In this document: positions 13,501-27,600 of the stretch, one piece after another
Numbering within the stretch: position 1 is the first letter of the stretch
How the letters are laid out: each line of letters starts with the position of its first letter
Made by a program: the position numbers and the translations under genes
The notes under the pieces: generated by a model
Databases searched by the model: none
Told to the model about the DNA's origin: nothing
What the model saw: only the letters and a program-made list of their open reading frames with translations
NCBI GenBank assembly: GCA_951804985.1
Contig: OX638130.1
Coordinates: forward strand, 34,226,702 to 34,290,701
Length of the DNA: 64,000 bases
From: Dryomyza anilis
Taxonomy: Eukaryota; Arthropoda; Insecta; Diptera; Dryomyzidae
Reading direction: 5' to 3'

Positions 13501-14954
13501 GTTACCACATATAAAAGATAATATATTGGGCTATATCCTGAAAACTAAGAGAACTCCTTTTACAAAATTTATTACGTTTTAGAGTCGAGGTATCGTACTC
13601 TCATTGAAACTAGTCTCGATCAGAAATGTTCGACAGATTTTGAGAAAATCGATCCAGTGCTGGCCATATGTTACCACATATAGAGGATAATATATTGGGA
13701 TATATCTTGCAAACTAAGAAAACGCCTTTTACGAAATCTATTCCGTTTTAGAGTCGAGATATCGTACTCTCATTTGACGCTAGTCTCGCTCAGAAATGTT
13801 CGACAAATTTTGAGAAAATCGATCCAGTGCTGGCCGTATGTTACCACATATAGAAGATAATATATTGGGCTATACCTTGAAAACTAAGAAAACGCCTTTT
13901 ACGAAATATAATACGTTTTAGAGTCGAGATATCGTACTCTCATTTGCGACTAGTCTCGATCAAAAATGTTTGACAGATTTTGAGAAAATCGATCCAGTGC
14001 TGGCCTTATGTTACCACTTATAGAGGATACAATACTGGGCTATATCTTGAAACTAAGAAAACGCCTTTTACGAAATTTATTACGTTTTAGAGCCAAAATA
14101 TCGTACTCTCATTTGAGACTAAAGCCGATCAGAAATGTTAGACACATTTTGAGAAAATCGATCCAGTGCTGGCCGTATGTTACCACATATAGAGGATAAT
14201 ATATTGGGCTATATCTTGCAAACTAAGAAAACGCCTTTACGAAATTTATTACGTTTTAGAGTCGAGATATCGTACTCTCATTTTAGACTAATCTCGCTCA
14301 GAAATGTTCGACTGATTTTGAGAAAATGATCCAGTGTTGACAGATTTTGAAAAAATCGATCCAGTGCTGGCCGTATGTTACCACATATAGAATATAATAT
14401 ATTGGGCTATATCTTGCAATCTAAGACAACGCCCTTTACGAAATTTATTACGTTTTAGAGTCGAGGTATCGTACTCTCATTTGAAACTAGTCTCTATCAG
14501 AAATGTTCGACAGATTTTGAGAAAATCGATCCAATGCTGGCCGTATGTTACCAAATATAGAAGATAATATATTGGGCTATATCCTGAAAGCTAAAAGAAC
14601 GCCTTTTACGAAATTTATGACGTTTTAGAGTCGAGATATCGTACTCTCATTAGAGTTCTCTCGATAAGAAATGTTCGACAGATTTTGAGAAAATCGATCC
14701 AGTGCTGGCCGTATGTTACCACATATAGAGGATAATATATTGGGCTATATCTTGCAAACTAAGAAAACGCCTTTTACGAAATTTATTACGTTTTAGAGTC
14801 TAGATATCGTACTCTCACTTGAGACTAGTCTCGATCGGAAATGTTCGACAGATTTTGAGAAAATCGATACAGTGCTGGCCGTATGTTACCACATATAGAA
14901 GATAATATATTGGGCTATACCTTGAAAACTAAGAAAACGCCTTTTACGAATATA
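10560..14954. repeat. HOR family A, copy 1 (4,395-bp period)
   Basis: Landmarks at 10,681 (ATTGGCCTAT), 10,825, 11,629, 11,976, 12,134 and 12,953 recur exactly 4,395 bp later. Read by eye, the two copies differ at only about ten sites: for example ATACAG/ATCCAG near 10,650, GATTTAGAGATG/GTTTTAGAGTTG near 11,410, GATACTATA/GATAATATA near 12,816, and a 2-bp loss near 17,731. The unit holds about 26 monomers, including two 140-bp junctions, a T-tract monomer at about 12,335 and an open-frame dimer at 11,629-11,991. Confidence 0.88.
12330..12350. repeat. T-tract monomer subtype (exemplar)
   Basis: TTATTTTTTTGC replaces the usual ATATATTGGGC, usually after GTTACCGCATATAG. The subtype recurs near 16,730, 20,960, 25,445, 26,290, 26,632, 30,990, 34,850, 36,370, 37,045, 38,462, 39,480 and 39,828. 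It is concentrated in HOR A, 24-31 kb and HOR B, and I did not see it in HOR C. Confidence 0.8.
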
Positions 14955-17900
14955 ATACGTTTTAGAGTCGAGATATCGTACTCTCATTAGAGTTCTTTCG
15001 ATAAGAAATGTTCGACAGATTTTGAGAAAATCGATCCAGTGCTGGCCGTATGTTACCACATATAGAAGATAATATATTGGCCTATATCTTGCAAACTAAG
15101 AAAACGCCTTTTACGAAATTTATTACGTTTTAGAGTCGAGATATCGTACTCTCATTTGAGGCTAGTCACGATCAGAAATGTTCGACAGATTTTGAGAAAA
15201 TCGATACAGTGCTGGCCGTATGTTACCACATATAGAAGATAATATATTGGGCTATACCTTGAAAACTAAGAAAACGCCTTTTACGAATATAATACGTTTT
15301 AGAGTCGAGATATCGTACCCTCATTTGAGACTAGTCGCGATTAGAAATGTTCTACAGATTTTGAGAAAATCGATCCAGTGCTGGCCGTATGTTACCACAT
15401 ATAGAGGATAATATATTGGGCTATATCTTGCAAACTAAGAAAACGCCTTTTACGAAATTTATTACGTTTTAGAGTCGAGATATCGTACTCTCATTAGAGT
15501 TCTCTCGATAAGAAATGTTCGACAGATTTTGAGAAAATCGATCCAGTGCTGGCCGTATGTTACCACATATAGAGGATACCTTATTTGGCTATATCTTGCA
15601 AACTAAGAAAACGCCTTTTACGAAATTTATTACGTTTTAGAGTCAAGATATAGTACTCTCACTTGAGACTAGTCTCGATCGGAAATGTTTGACAGATTTT
15701 GAGAAAATCGATCCAGTGCTGGCCGTGTGTTACCACATATAGAGGATACATTATTTGGCTATATCTTGCAAACTAAGAAAACGCCTTTTACGAAATTTGT
15801 TACGTTTTAGAGTTGAGATATCGTATGAGAGATATCTTATGAGAAAATCGATCCAGTGCTGGCCGTATGTTACCACATATAGAAGATAATATATTGGGCT
15901 ATATCCTGAAAACTAAGAAAACGCCTTTTACGAAATTTATTACGTTTTAGAGTCGAGATATCGTACTCTCATAAGAGTTCTCTCGATAAGAAATGTTCGA
16001 CAGATTTTGAGAAAATCGATCCAGTGCTGGCCGTATGTTACCACATAGATGATAAAATATTGGGCTATATCTTGCAAATTAAGAAAACGCCTTTTACGAA
16101 ATGTATTACGTTTAAGAGTCGATATATCGTACTCTCATTTCAGACTAGTCTCGATCAGAAATGTTTGACAGATTTTGAGAAAATCGATCAAGTGCTGGCT
16201 GTTTGTTACCACATAGAAGATAAAATATTGGGCTATATCTTGCAAACTAAGAAAACGCCTTTTACGAAATTTATTACGTTTAAGATTCGAGATATCGTAC
16301 CCTCATTTGAGACTAGTCTCGATCAGAAATGTTCTACAGGTTTTGAGAAAATCGATCCAGTGCTGGCCGTATGTTACCACATATAGAAGATAATATATTG
16401 GGCTATATCTTGCAAACTAAGAAAATGCCTTTTACGAAATTTATTACGTTAAGACTCGAGATATCGTACTCTTATTTAAGACTAGTCTCGATCAGAAATG
16501 TTCTACAGATTTTGAGAAAATCGATCCAGTGCTGGCTGTTTGTTACCACATAGAGGATAAAATATTGGGCTATATCTTTCAAACTAAGAAAACGCATTAT
16601 ACAAAATTTATTACGTTTAAGAGTCGAGATATCGTACCCTCATTTGAGACTAGTCTCGATAAGAAATGTTCGACAGATTTTGAGAAAATCGATCCACTGC
16701 TGGCCGTATGTTACCGCATATAGAAGATAATTTATTTTTTTGCTATATCTTGAAAACTAAGAAAACGCCTTTTACGAAATTTATTACGTTTTAGAGTCGA
16801 GATATCGTACTCTCAATTGAGACTAGCCTTGATCAGAAATGTTAGACAGATTTTGAGAAAATCGATCCAGTGCTGGCCGTATGTTACCAAATATAGAAGA
16901 TAATATATTGGGCTATATCCTGAAAACTAAGAAAACGCCTTTTACGAAATTTATTGCGTTTTAGAGTCGAGGTACCGTACTCTCATTTGATACTAGTCTC
17001 GATCAGAAATGTTCGTCAGATTTTGAGAAAATATATCCAGTGCTGGCCGTATGTTAACACATATAGAGGATAACTTATTTGGCTATATCTTGCAAACTAA
17101 GAAAACGCCTTTTACGAAATTTTTTACGTTTTAGAGTCGAGATATCGTATGAGAGATGTCTTATGAGAAAATCGATCCAGTGCTGGCCGTATGTTACCAC
17201 ATATAGAAGATAATATATTGGGCTATATCCTGAAAACTAAGAAAACGCCTTTTACGAAATTTATTACTTTCTAGAGTCGAGATATCGTACTCTCATAAGA
17301 GTTCTCTCGATAAGAAATGTTCGACAGATTTTGAGAAAATCGATCCAGTGCTGGCCGTATATTACCACATAGATGATAAAATATTGGGCTATATATTGCA
17401 AATTAAGAAAACGCCTGTTACGAAATTTATTACGTTTAAGAGTCGAGATATCGTACTCTCATTTCAGACTAGTCTCGATCGGAAATGTTCGACAGATTTT
17501 GAGAAAATCGACCAAGTGCTGGCTGTTTGTTAACACATAAAAGATAAAATATTGGGCTATATCTTGCAAACTAAGAAAACGCCGTTACGAAATTTATTAC
17601 GTTTTAGAGTCGAGATATCGTACTCTCATTTTAGACTAATCTCGCTCAGAAATGTTCGACTGATTTTGAGAAAATCGATCCAGTGTTGACAGATTTTGAA
17701 AAAATCGATCCAGTGCTGGCCGTATGTTACCATATAGAGGATAATATATTGGGCTATATCTTGCAAACTAAGACAACGCCTTTTACGAAATTTATTACGT
17801 TTTAGAGTCGAGGTATCGTACTCTCATTTGAAACTAGTCTCGATCAGATATGTTCGACAGATTTTGAGAAAATCGATCCAGTGCTGGCCGTATGTTACCA

Positions 17901-19347
17901 CATATAAAAGATAATATATTGGGCTATATCCTGAAAACTAAGAGAACTCCTTTTACAAAATTTATTACGTTTTAGAGTCGAGGTATCGTACTCTCATTGA
18001 AACTAGTCTCGATCAGAAATGTTCGACAGATTTTGAGAAAATCGATCCAGTGCTGGCCATATGTTACCACATATAGAGGATAATATATTGGGATATATCT
18101 TGCAAACTAAGAAAACGCCTTTTACGAAATCTATTCCGTTTTAGAGTCGAGATATCGTACTCTCATTTGACGCTAGTCTCGCTCAGAAATGTTCGACAAA
18201 TTTTGAGAAAATCGATCCAGTGCTGGCCGTATGTTACCACATATAGAAGATAATATATTGGGCTATACCTTGAAAACTAAGAAAACGCCTTTTACGAAAT
18301 ATAATACGTTTTAGAGTCGAGATATCGTACTCTCATTTGCGACTAGTCTCGATCAAAAATGTTTGACAGATTTTGAGAAAATCGATCCAGTGCTGGCCTT
18401 ATGTTACCACTTATAGAGGATACAATACTGGGCTATATCTTGAAACTAAGAAAACGCCTTTTACGAAATTTATTACGTTTAAGAGCCAAAATATCGTACT
18501 CTCATTTGAGACTAAAGCCGATCAGAAATGTTAGACACATTTTGAGAAAATCGATCCAGTGCTGGCCGTATGTTACCACATATAGAGGATAATATATTGG
18601 GCTATATCTTGCAAACTAAGAAAACGCCTTTACGAAATTTATTACGTTTTAGAGTCGAGATATCGTACTCTCATTTTAGACTAATCTCGCTCAGAAATGT
18701 TCGACTGATTTTGAGAAAATGATCCAGTGTTGACAGATTTTGAAAAAATCGATCCAGTGCTGGCCGTATGTTACCACATATAGAATATAATATATTGGGC
18801 TATATCTTGCAATCTAAGACAACGCCCTTTACGAAATTTATTACGTTTTAGAGTCGAGGTATCGTACTCTCATTTGAAACTAGTCTCTATCAGAAATGTT
18901 CGACAGATTTTGAGAAAATCGATCCAATGCTGGCCGTATGTTACCAAATATAGAAGATAATATATTGGGCTATATCCTGAAAGCTAAAAGAACGCCTTTT
19001 ACGAAATTTATGACGTTTTAGAGTCGAGATATCGTACTCTCATTAGAGTTCTCTCGATAAGAAATGTTCGACAGATTTTGAGAAAATCGATCCAGTGCTG
19101 GCCGTATGTTACCACATATAGAGGATAATATATTGGGCTATATCTTGCAAACTAAGAAAACGCCTTTTACGAAATTTATTACGTTTTAGAGTCGAGATAT
19201 CGTACTCTCACTTGAGACTAGTCTCGATCGGAAATGTTCGACAGATTTTGAGAAAATCGATACAGTGCTGGCCGTATGTTACCACATATAGAAGATAATA
19301 TATTGGGCTATACCTTGAAAACTAAGAAAACGCCTTTTACGAATATA
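14955..19347. repeat. HOR family A, copy 2
   Basis: Near-identical to 10,560-14,954. The offset changes from 4,395 to 4,393 bp after CCACATATAG becomes CCATATAG near 17,731. The open-frame dimer at 16,024-16,386 translates identically to the one at 11,629. At its right end the sequence continues directly into the start of a third copy. Confidence 0.88.
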
Positions 19348-21312
19348 ATACGTTTTAGAGTCGAGATATCGTACTCTCATTAGAGTTCTTTCGATAAGAA
19401 ATGTTCGACAGATTTTGAGAAAATCGATCCAGTGCTGGCCGTATGTTACCACATATAGAGGATAATATATTGGGCTATATCTTGCGAACTAAGAAAACGT
19501 CTTTTACGAAATTTATTACGTTTTAGAGTCGAGATATCGTACTCTCATTTGAGGCTAGTCACGATCAGAAATGTTCTACAGATTTTGAGAAAATCGATAC
19601 AGTGCTGGCCGTATGTTACCACATATAGAAGATAATATATTGGGCTATACCTTGAAAACTAAGAAAACGCCTTATACGAATATAATACGTTTTAGAGTCG
19701 AGATATCGTAGTCTCATTTGAGACTAGTCTCGATCAGAAATGTTCTACAGATTTTAAGAAAATCGATCCAGTGCTGGCCGTATGTTACCACATATAGAGG
19801 ATAATATATTGGGCTATATCTTGCAAACTAAGAAAACGCCTTTTACGAAATTTATTACGTTTTAGAGTCGAGATATCGTACTCTCATTAGAGTTCTCTCG
19901 ATAAGAAATGTTCGACAGATTTTGAGAAAATCGATCCAGTGCTGGCCGTATGTTACCACATATAGAGGATACCTTATTTGGCTATATCTTGCAAACTAAG
20001 AAAACGCCTTTTACGAAATTTATTACGTTTTAGAGTCAAGATATAGTACTCTCACCTGAGACTAGTCTCGATCGGAAATGTTTGACAGATTTTGAGAAAA
20101 TCGATCCAGTGCTGGCCGTGTGTTACCACATATAGAGGATACCTTATTTGGCTATATCTTGCAAACTAAGAAAACGCCTTTTACGAAATTTATTACGTTT
20201 TAGAGTTGAGATATCGTATGAGAGATATCTTATGAGAAAATCGATCCAGTGCTGGCCGTATGTTACCACATATAGAAGATAATATATTGGGCTATATCCT
20301 GAAAACTAAGAAAACGCCTTTTACGAAATTTATTACGTTTAAGAGTCGATATATCGTACTCTCATTTCAGACTAGTCTCGATCAGAAATGTTTGACAGAT
20401 TTTGAGAAAATCGATCAAGTGCTGGCTGTTTGTTACCACATAGAAGATAAAATATTGGGCTATATCTTGCAAACTAAGAAAACGCCTTTTACGAAATTTA
20501 TTACGTTTAAGATTCGAGATATCGTACCCTCATTTGAGACTAGTCTCGATCAGAAATGTTCTACAGATTTTGAGAAAATCGATCCAGTGCTGGCCGTATG
20601 TTACCACATATAGAAGATAATATATTGGGCTATATCTTGCAAACTAAGAAAATGCCTTTTACGAAATTTATTACGTTAAGACTCGAGATATCGTACTCTT
20701 ATTTAAGACTAGTCTCGATCAGAAATGTTCTACAGATTTTGAGAAAATCGATCCAGTGCTGGCTGTTTGTTACCACATAGAGGATAAAATATTGGGCTAT
20801 ATCTTTCAAACTAAGAAAACGCTTTATACAAAATTTATTACGTTTAAGAGTCGAGATATCGTACCCTCATTTGAGACTAGTCTCGATAAGAAATGTTCGA
20901 CAGATTTTGAGAAAATCGATCCAGTGCTGGCCGTATGTTACCGCATATAGAAGATAATTTATTTTTTTGCTATATCTTGAAAACTAAGAAAACGCCTTTT
21001 ACGAAATTTATTACGTTTTAGAGTCGAGATATCGTTCTCTCAATTGAGACTAGCCTTGATCAGAAATGTTAGACAGATTTTGAGAAAATCGATCCAGTGC
21101 TGGCCGTATGTTACCAAATATAGAAGATAATATATTGGGCTATATCCTGAAAACTAAGAAAACGCCTTTTACGAAATTTATTACGTTTTAGAGTCGAGGT
21201 ACCGTACTCTCATTTGATACTAGTCTCGATCAGAAATGTTCGTCAGATTTTGAGAAAATATATCCAGTGCTGGCCGTATGTTACCACATATAGAGGATAA
21301 CTTATTTGGCTA
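19348..21312. repeat. HOR family A, copy 3 (partial, more diverged)
   Basis: It matches copy 2 at offset 4,393 to about 20,330. One monomer (166 bp) is then missing, so the offset becomes 4,227, and the match stops near 21,312. Private variants include GCGAACTAAG with ACGTC (19,480-19,500), TTATACGAATATAATACG (about 19,673) and GTAGTCTC (about 19,710), making it clearly older or less homogenised than copies 1 and 2. Confidence 0.8.
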
Positions 21313-22484
21313 TATCTTGCAAACTAAGAAAACGCCTTTTACGAAATTTATTACGTTTTAGAGTCGAGATATCGTACTCTCACTTGAGACTAGTCTCGAT
21401 CGGAAATGTTCGACAGATTTTGAGAAAATCGATACAGTGCTGGCCGTATGTTACCACATATAGAAGATAATATATTGGGCTATACCTTGAAAACTAAGAA
21501 AACGCCTTTTACGAATATAATACGTTTTAGAGTCGAGATATCGTACTCTCATTAGAGTTCTTTCGATAAGAAATGTTCGACAGATTTTGAGAAAATCGAT
21601 CCAGTGCTGGCCGTATGTTACCACATATAGAGGATAATATATTGGGCTATATCTTGCGAACTAAGAAAACGTCTTTTACGAAATTTATTACGTTTTAGAG
21701 TCGAGATATCGTACTCTCATTTGAGGCTAGTCACGATCAGAAATGTTCTACAGATTTTGAGAAAATCGATACAGTGCTGGCCGTATGTTACCACATATAG
21801 AAGATAATATATTGGGCTATACCTTGAAAACTAAGAAAACGCCTTATACGAATATAATACGTTTTAGAGTCGAGATATCGTAGTCTCATTTGAGACTAGT
21901 CTCGATCAGAAATGTTCTACAGATTTTGAGAAAATCGATCCAGTGCTGGCCGTATGTTACCACATATAGAGGATAATATATTGGGCTATATCTTGCAAAC
22001 TAAGAAAACGCCTTTTACGAAATTTATTACGTTTTAGAGTCGAGATATCGTACTCTCATTAGAGTTCTCTCGATAAGAAATGTTCGACAGATTTTGAGAA
22101 AATCGATCCAGTGCTGGCCGTATGTTACCACATATAGAGGATACCTTATTTGGCTATATCTTGCAAACTAAGAAAACGCCTTTTACGAAATTTATTACGT
22201 TTTAGAGTCAAGATATAGTACTCTCACCTGAGACTAGTCTCGATCGGAAATGTTTGACAGATTTTGAGAAAATCGATCCAGTGCTGGCCGTGTGTTACCA
22301 CATATAGAGGATACCTTATTTGGCTATATCTTGCAAACTAAGAAAACGCCTTTTACGAAATTTATTACGTTTTAGAGTTGAGATATCGTATGAGAGATAT
22401 CTTATGAGAAAATCGATCCAGTGCTGGCCGTATGTTACCACATATAGAAGATAATATATTGGGCTATATCCTGAAAACTAAGAA
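21313..22484. repeat. Nested duplication of 19,141-20,312 (2,172-bp offset)
   Basis: The GCGAACTAAG, GTAGTCTC, AGTCAAGATATAGTACTC and TATGAGAGATATC markers of copy 3 recur in the same order 2,172 bp downstream. The match starts within a conserved GGCTATATCTTGC stretch and ends near 22,484, where the sequence jumps back to a TTATACGAAT monomer like that at 21,844 (offset 647). Confidence 0.8.
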
Positions 22485-24640
22485 AACTCCTTATACGAAT
22501 ATAATACGTTTTAGAGTCGAGATATCGTAGTCTCATTTGAGACTAGTCTCGATTAGAAATGTTCTACAGATTTTGAGAAAATCGATCCAGTGCTGGCCGT
22601 ATGTTACCACATATAGAGGATAATATATTGGGCTATATCTTGCAAACTAAGAAAACGCCTTTTACGAAATTTATTACGTTTTAGAGTCGAGATATCGTAC
22701 TCTCATAAGAGTTCACTCGATGAGAAATGTTCGACAGATTTTGAGAAAATCGATCCAGTGCTGGCCGTATGTTACCACATAGATGATAAAATATTGGGCT
22801 ATATCTTGCAAATTAAGAAAACGCCTTTTACGAAATTTATTACGTTTAAGAGTCGAGATATCGTACTCTCATTTCAGACTAGTCTCGATCAGAAATGTTC
22901 GACAGATATTGAGAAAATCGATCAAGTGCTGGCTGTTTGTTACCACATAGAAGATAAAATATTGGGCTATATCTTGCAAACTAAGAAAACGCCTTTTACG
23001 AAATTTATTACGTTTAAGATTCGAGATATCGTACTCTCATTTGACACTAGTCTCGATCAGAAATGTTCGACAGATATTGAGAAAATCGATCAAGTGCTGG
23101 CTGTTTGTTACCACATAGATGATAAAATATTGGGCTATATCTTGCAAATTAAGAAAACGCCTTTTACGAAATTTATTACGTTTAAGAGTCGAGATATCGT
23201 ACTCTCATTTCAGACTAGTCTCGATCAGAAATGTTCGACAGATATTGAGAAAATCGATCAAGTGCTGGCTGTTTGTTACCACATAGAAGATAAAATATTG
23301 GGCTATATCTTGCAAACTAAGAAAACGCCTTTTACGAAATATAATACGTTTTAGAGTCGAGATATCGTACTCTCATTAGAGTTCTCTCGATAAGATATGT
23401 TCGACAGATTTTGAGAAAATCGATCCAGTGCTTGCTGTTTGTTACCACATAGAAGATAAAATATTGGGCTATATCTTGCAAACTAAGAAAACGCCTTTTA
23501 CGAAATTTATTACGTTTAAGATTCGAGATATCGTACTCTCATTTGACACTAGTCTTGATCAGAAATGTTTGACAGATTTTGAGAAAATCGATACAGTGCT
23601 GGCCGTATGTTACCACATATAGAAGATAATATATTGGGCTATATCTTGAAAACTAAGAAAAGGCCTATTACGAAATTTTTTACGTTTTAGAGTCGAGATA
23701 TCGTACTCTCATTTGCGACTAGTCTCGATCAGAAATGTTCTACAGATTATGAGAAAATCGATCCAGTGCTGGCAGTATTCCAACACATATAGAGAATAAT
23801 ATATTGGGATATATCTTGCAAACTAAGAAAACGCCTTTTACGAAATTTGTTACGTTTAAGAGTTGAGATATCGTACTCTCATTTGAGACTAGTCTCGATC
23901 AGAAATGTTTGACAGATTTTGAGAAAATCGATCCAGTGCTGGCCGTATGTTACCACATATAGAGGATAATATATTGGGCTATATGTTGAAAACTAAGAAA
24001 ACGCCTTTTACGAAATTTATTACGTTTTAGAGTTGAGATGTCGTACTCTCATTTGAGACTAGTCTCGATCAGAAATGTTCGAAAGATTTTGAGAAAATCG
24101 ATCCAGTGCTGGCCGTATGTTACCAGATATAGAGAATAATATATTAGGCTATATCTTGAAAACTAAGAAAACGCCTTTTACGAAATATAATACGTTTTAG
24201 AGTCGAGATATCGTACTCTCATTAGAGTTCTCTCGATCAGAAATGTTCTACAGATTTTGAGAAAATCGATCCAGTGCTGGCCGTATGTTACCACATATAG
24301 AAGATAATATATTGGGCTATATCTTGCAAACTAAGAAAATGCCTTTTACGAAATTTATTACGTTAAGAGTCGAGATATCGTACTCTCATTTAAGACTAGT
24401 CTCGATCAGAAATGTTCGACAGAGTTTGAGAAAATCGATCCAGTGCTGGCTGTTTGTTACCACATAGAGGATAAAATATTGGGCTATATCTTGCAAACTA
24501 AGAAAACGCCTTTTACGAAATTTACTACGTTTAAAAGTCGAGGTATCGGACTCTCATTTGATACTAGTCTCGATCAGAAATGTTTGACAGATTTTGAGAA
24601 AATATATCCAGTGCTGGCCGTATGTTACCACATATAGAGT
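22485..24640. repeat. Segment rich in open-frame monomers
   Basis: It holds the longest open stretch of the window (22,758-23,354), a further open monomer at 23,428-23,622 and ordinary 170-bp monomers. A GCAGTATTCCAACAC variant near 23,770 is related to GTATTTCACCAC monomers near 2,645, 42,470 and 45,665. No long HOR was recognised. Confidence 0.75.
22758..23354 (+). other. Longest open reading frame: tandem 336-bp dimers, probably not a gene
   Basis: This is a 198-codon open stretch beginning at GTG and ending at the TAG of CGTTTTAG. It is made of 168-bp monomers arranged as two copies of one 336-bp dimer (AGATGATAAAAT at 22,781 and again at 23,117). Each 56-residue unit reads in order LAVCYHI, DKILGYIL, TPFTKF, RDIVLSF and TSLDQKC. 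There is no signal peptide, recognised domain, Kozak-like context, intron signal or polyadenylation signal beyond what every monomer has. Elsewhere equivalent monomers carry TAA stops and frameshifts. A translated repeat peptide cannot be excluded from sequence alone, but a by-product of 168 = 3 x 56 is more likely. Confidence 0.7.
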
Positions 24641-27600
24641 ATACCTTATTTGGCTATATCTTGCAAACTAAGAAAACGCCTTTTACGAAATTTATTACGT
24701 TTTAGAGTCGAGATATCGTATGAGAGATATCTTATGAGAAAATCGATCCACATATAGAGGATAATATATTGGGCTATACCTTGAAAACTAAGAAAACGCC
24801 TTTTACGAAATATAATACGTTTTAGAGTCGAGATATCGTACTCTAATTTGAGACTAGTCTCGATCAGAAATGTTTTACAGATTTTGAGAAAATCGATCCA
24901 GTGCTGGCTGTTTGTTACCACATAGAGGATAAAATATTGGGCTATATCTTGCAAACTAAGAAAACGCCTTTTACGAAATTTATTACGTTTAAGAGTTGAG
25001 ATATCGTACTCTCATTTGAGACTAGTCTTGATCAAAAATGTTAGACAGATTTTGAGAAAATCGATCCAGTGCTGGCCGTATGTTACCACATATAGAGGAT
25101 AATATATTGGGCTATATCTTGAAAACTAAGAAAACGCCTTTTACGAAATTTATTACGTTTTAGAGTCGAGATATCGTACTCTCATTTGACACTAGTCTCG
25201 CTCAGAAATGTTCGACAAATTTTGAGAAAATCGATCCAGTGCTGGCCGTATGTTACCACATATAGAAAATAATATATTGGGCTATACCTTGAAAACTAAG
25301 AAAACGCCTTTTACGAAATATAATACGTTTTAGAGTCGAGATATCGTACTCTCATTTGAGACTAGTCTTGATCAGAAATGTTAGACAGATTTTGAGAAAA
25401 TCGATCCAGTGCTGGCCGTATGTTACCGCATATAGAAGATAATATATTTTTTTGCTATATCTTGAAAACTAAGAAAACGCCTTTTACGAAATTTATTACG
25501 TTTTAGAGTCGAGATATCGTACTCTCAATTGAGACTAGTCTTGATCAGAAATGTTCGACAGATTTTGAGAAAATCGATCCAGTGCTGGCCGTATGTTACC
25601 AAATATAGAGGATAATATATTGGGCTATGTCTTGAAAACTAAGAAAACGCCTTTTACGAAATTTATTACGTTTTAGAGTCGAGATATCGTACTCTCATTA
25701 GAGTTCTCTCGATAAGAAATGTTCGACAGATTTTGAGAAAATCGATCCAGTGCTGGCTGTTTGTTACCACATAGAGGATAAAATATTGGGCTATATCTTT
25801 CAAACTAAGAAAACGCATTATACAAAATTTATTACGTTTAAGAGTCGAGATATCGTACCCTCATTTGAGACTAGTCTCGATCAGAAATGTTCTACAGATT
25901 TTGAGAAAATCGATCCAGTGCTGGCCGTATGTTACCACATATAGAAGATAATATATTGGGCTATATCTTGCAAACTAAGAAAATGCCTTTTACGAAATTT
26001 ATTACGTTAAGACTCGAGATATCGTACTCTTATTTAAGACTAGTCTCGATCAGAAATGTTCGACAGATTTTGAGAAAATCGATCCAGTGCTGGCTGTTTG
26101 TTACCACATAGAGGATAAAATATTGGGCTATATCTTTCAAACTAAGAAAACGCATTATACAAAATTTATTACGTTTAAGAGTTGAGATATCGTACCCTCA
26201 TTTGAGACTAGTGTCGATCAGAAATGTTCTACAGATTTTGAGAAAATCGATCCAGTGCTGGCCGTATGTTACCGCATATAGAATATAATTTATTTTTTTG
26301 CTATATCTTGAAAACTAAGAAAACGCCTTTTACGAAAATTATTACGTTTTAGAGTCGAGATATCGTACTCTCAATTGAGACTAGCCTTGATCAGAAATGT
26401 TAGACAGATTTTGAGAAAATCGATCCAGTGCTGGCTGTTTGTTACCACATAGAGGATAAAATATTGGGCTATATCTTTCAAACTAAGAAAACGCATTATA
26501 CAAAATTTATTACGTTTAAGAGTCGAGATATCGTACCCTCATTTGAGACTAGTCTCGATCAGAAATGTTCTACAGATTTTGAGAAAATCGATCCAGTGCT
26601 GGTCGTATGTTACCGCATATAGAATATAATTTATTTTTTTGCTATATCTTGAAAACTAAGAAAACGCCTTTTACGAAAATTATTACGTTTTAGAGTCGAG
26701 ATATCGTACTCTCAATTGAGACTAGCCTTGATCAGAAATGTTAGACAGATTTTGAGAAAATCGATCCAGTGCTGGCCGTATGTTACCAAATATAGAAGAT
26801 AATATATTGGGCTATATCCTGAAAACTAAGAAAACGCCTTTTACGAAATTTATTACGTTTTAGAGTCGAGGTACCGTACTCTCATTTGATTGTAGTCTCG
26901 ATCAGAAATGTTCGTCAGATTTTGAGAAAATATATCCGTATGTTACCACATATAGAGGATAACTTATTTGGCTATATCTTGCAAACTAAGAAAACGCCTT
27001 TTAAGAAATTTATTACGTTTTAGAGTCGAGATATCGTATGAGAGATATCTTATGAGAAAATCTCATCCAGTGCTGGCTGTTTGTTACCACATATAGAGGA
27101 TAATATATTGGGCTATACCTTAAAAACTAAGAAAACGCCATTTACGAAATATAATACGTTTTAGAGTCGAGATTTCGTACTCTAATTTGAGACTAGTCTC
27201 GATCAGAAATGTTCGACAGATTTTGAGAAAATCGATCTAATGCTGGCTGTTTGTTATCACTTAGAGGATAAAATATTAGGCTATATCTTGCAAACTAAAA
27301 AAACGCCTTTTACGAAATTTATTACGTTTAAGAGTTGAGATATCGTACTCTCATTTGAGACTAGTCTCGATCAGAAACGTTCGACAGATTTTGAGAAAAT
27401 CGATCCAGTGCTGGCTGTTTGTTAACACATATGGAGGATAATATATTGGGCTATACCTTGAAAACTAAGAAAACGACATTTACGAAATATAATACGTTTT
27501 AGAGTCGAGATATCGTTCTCTAATTTGAGATTAGTCTCGATCAGAAATGTTCGACAGATTTTGAGAAAATCGATCCAGTGCTGGCCGTATGTTACCAAAT

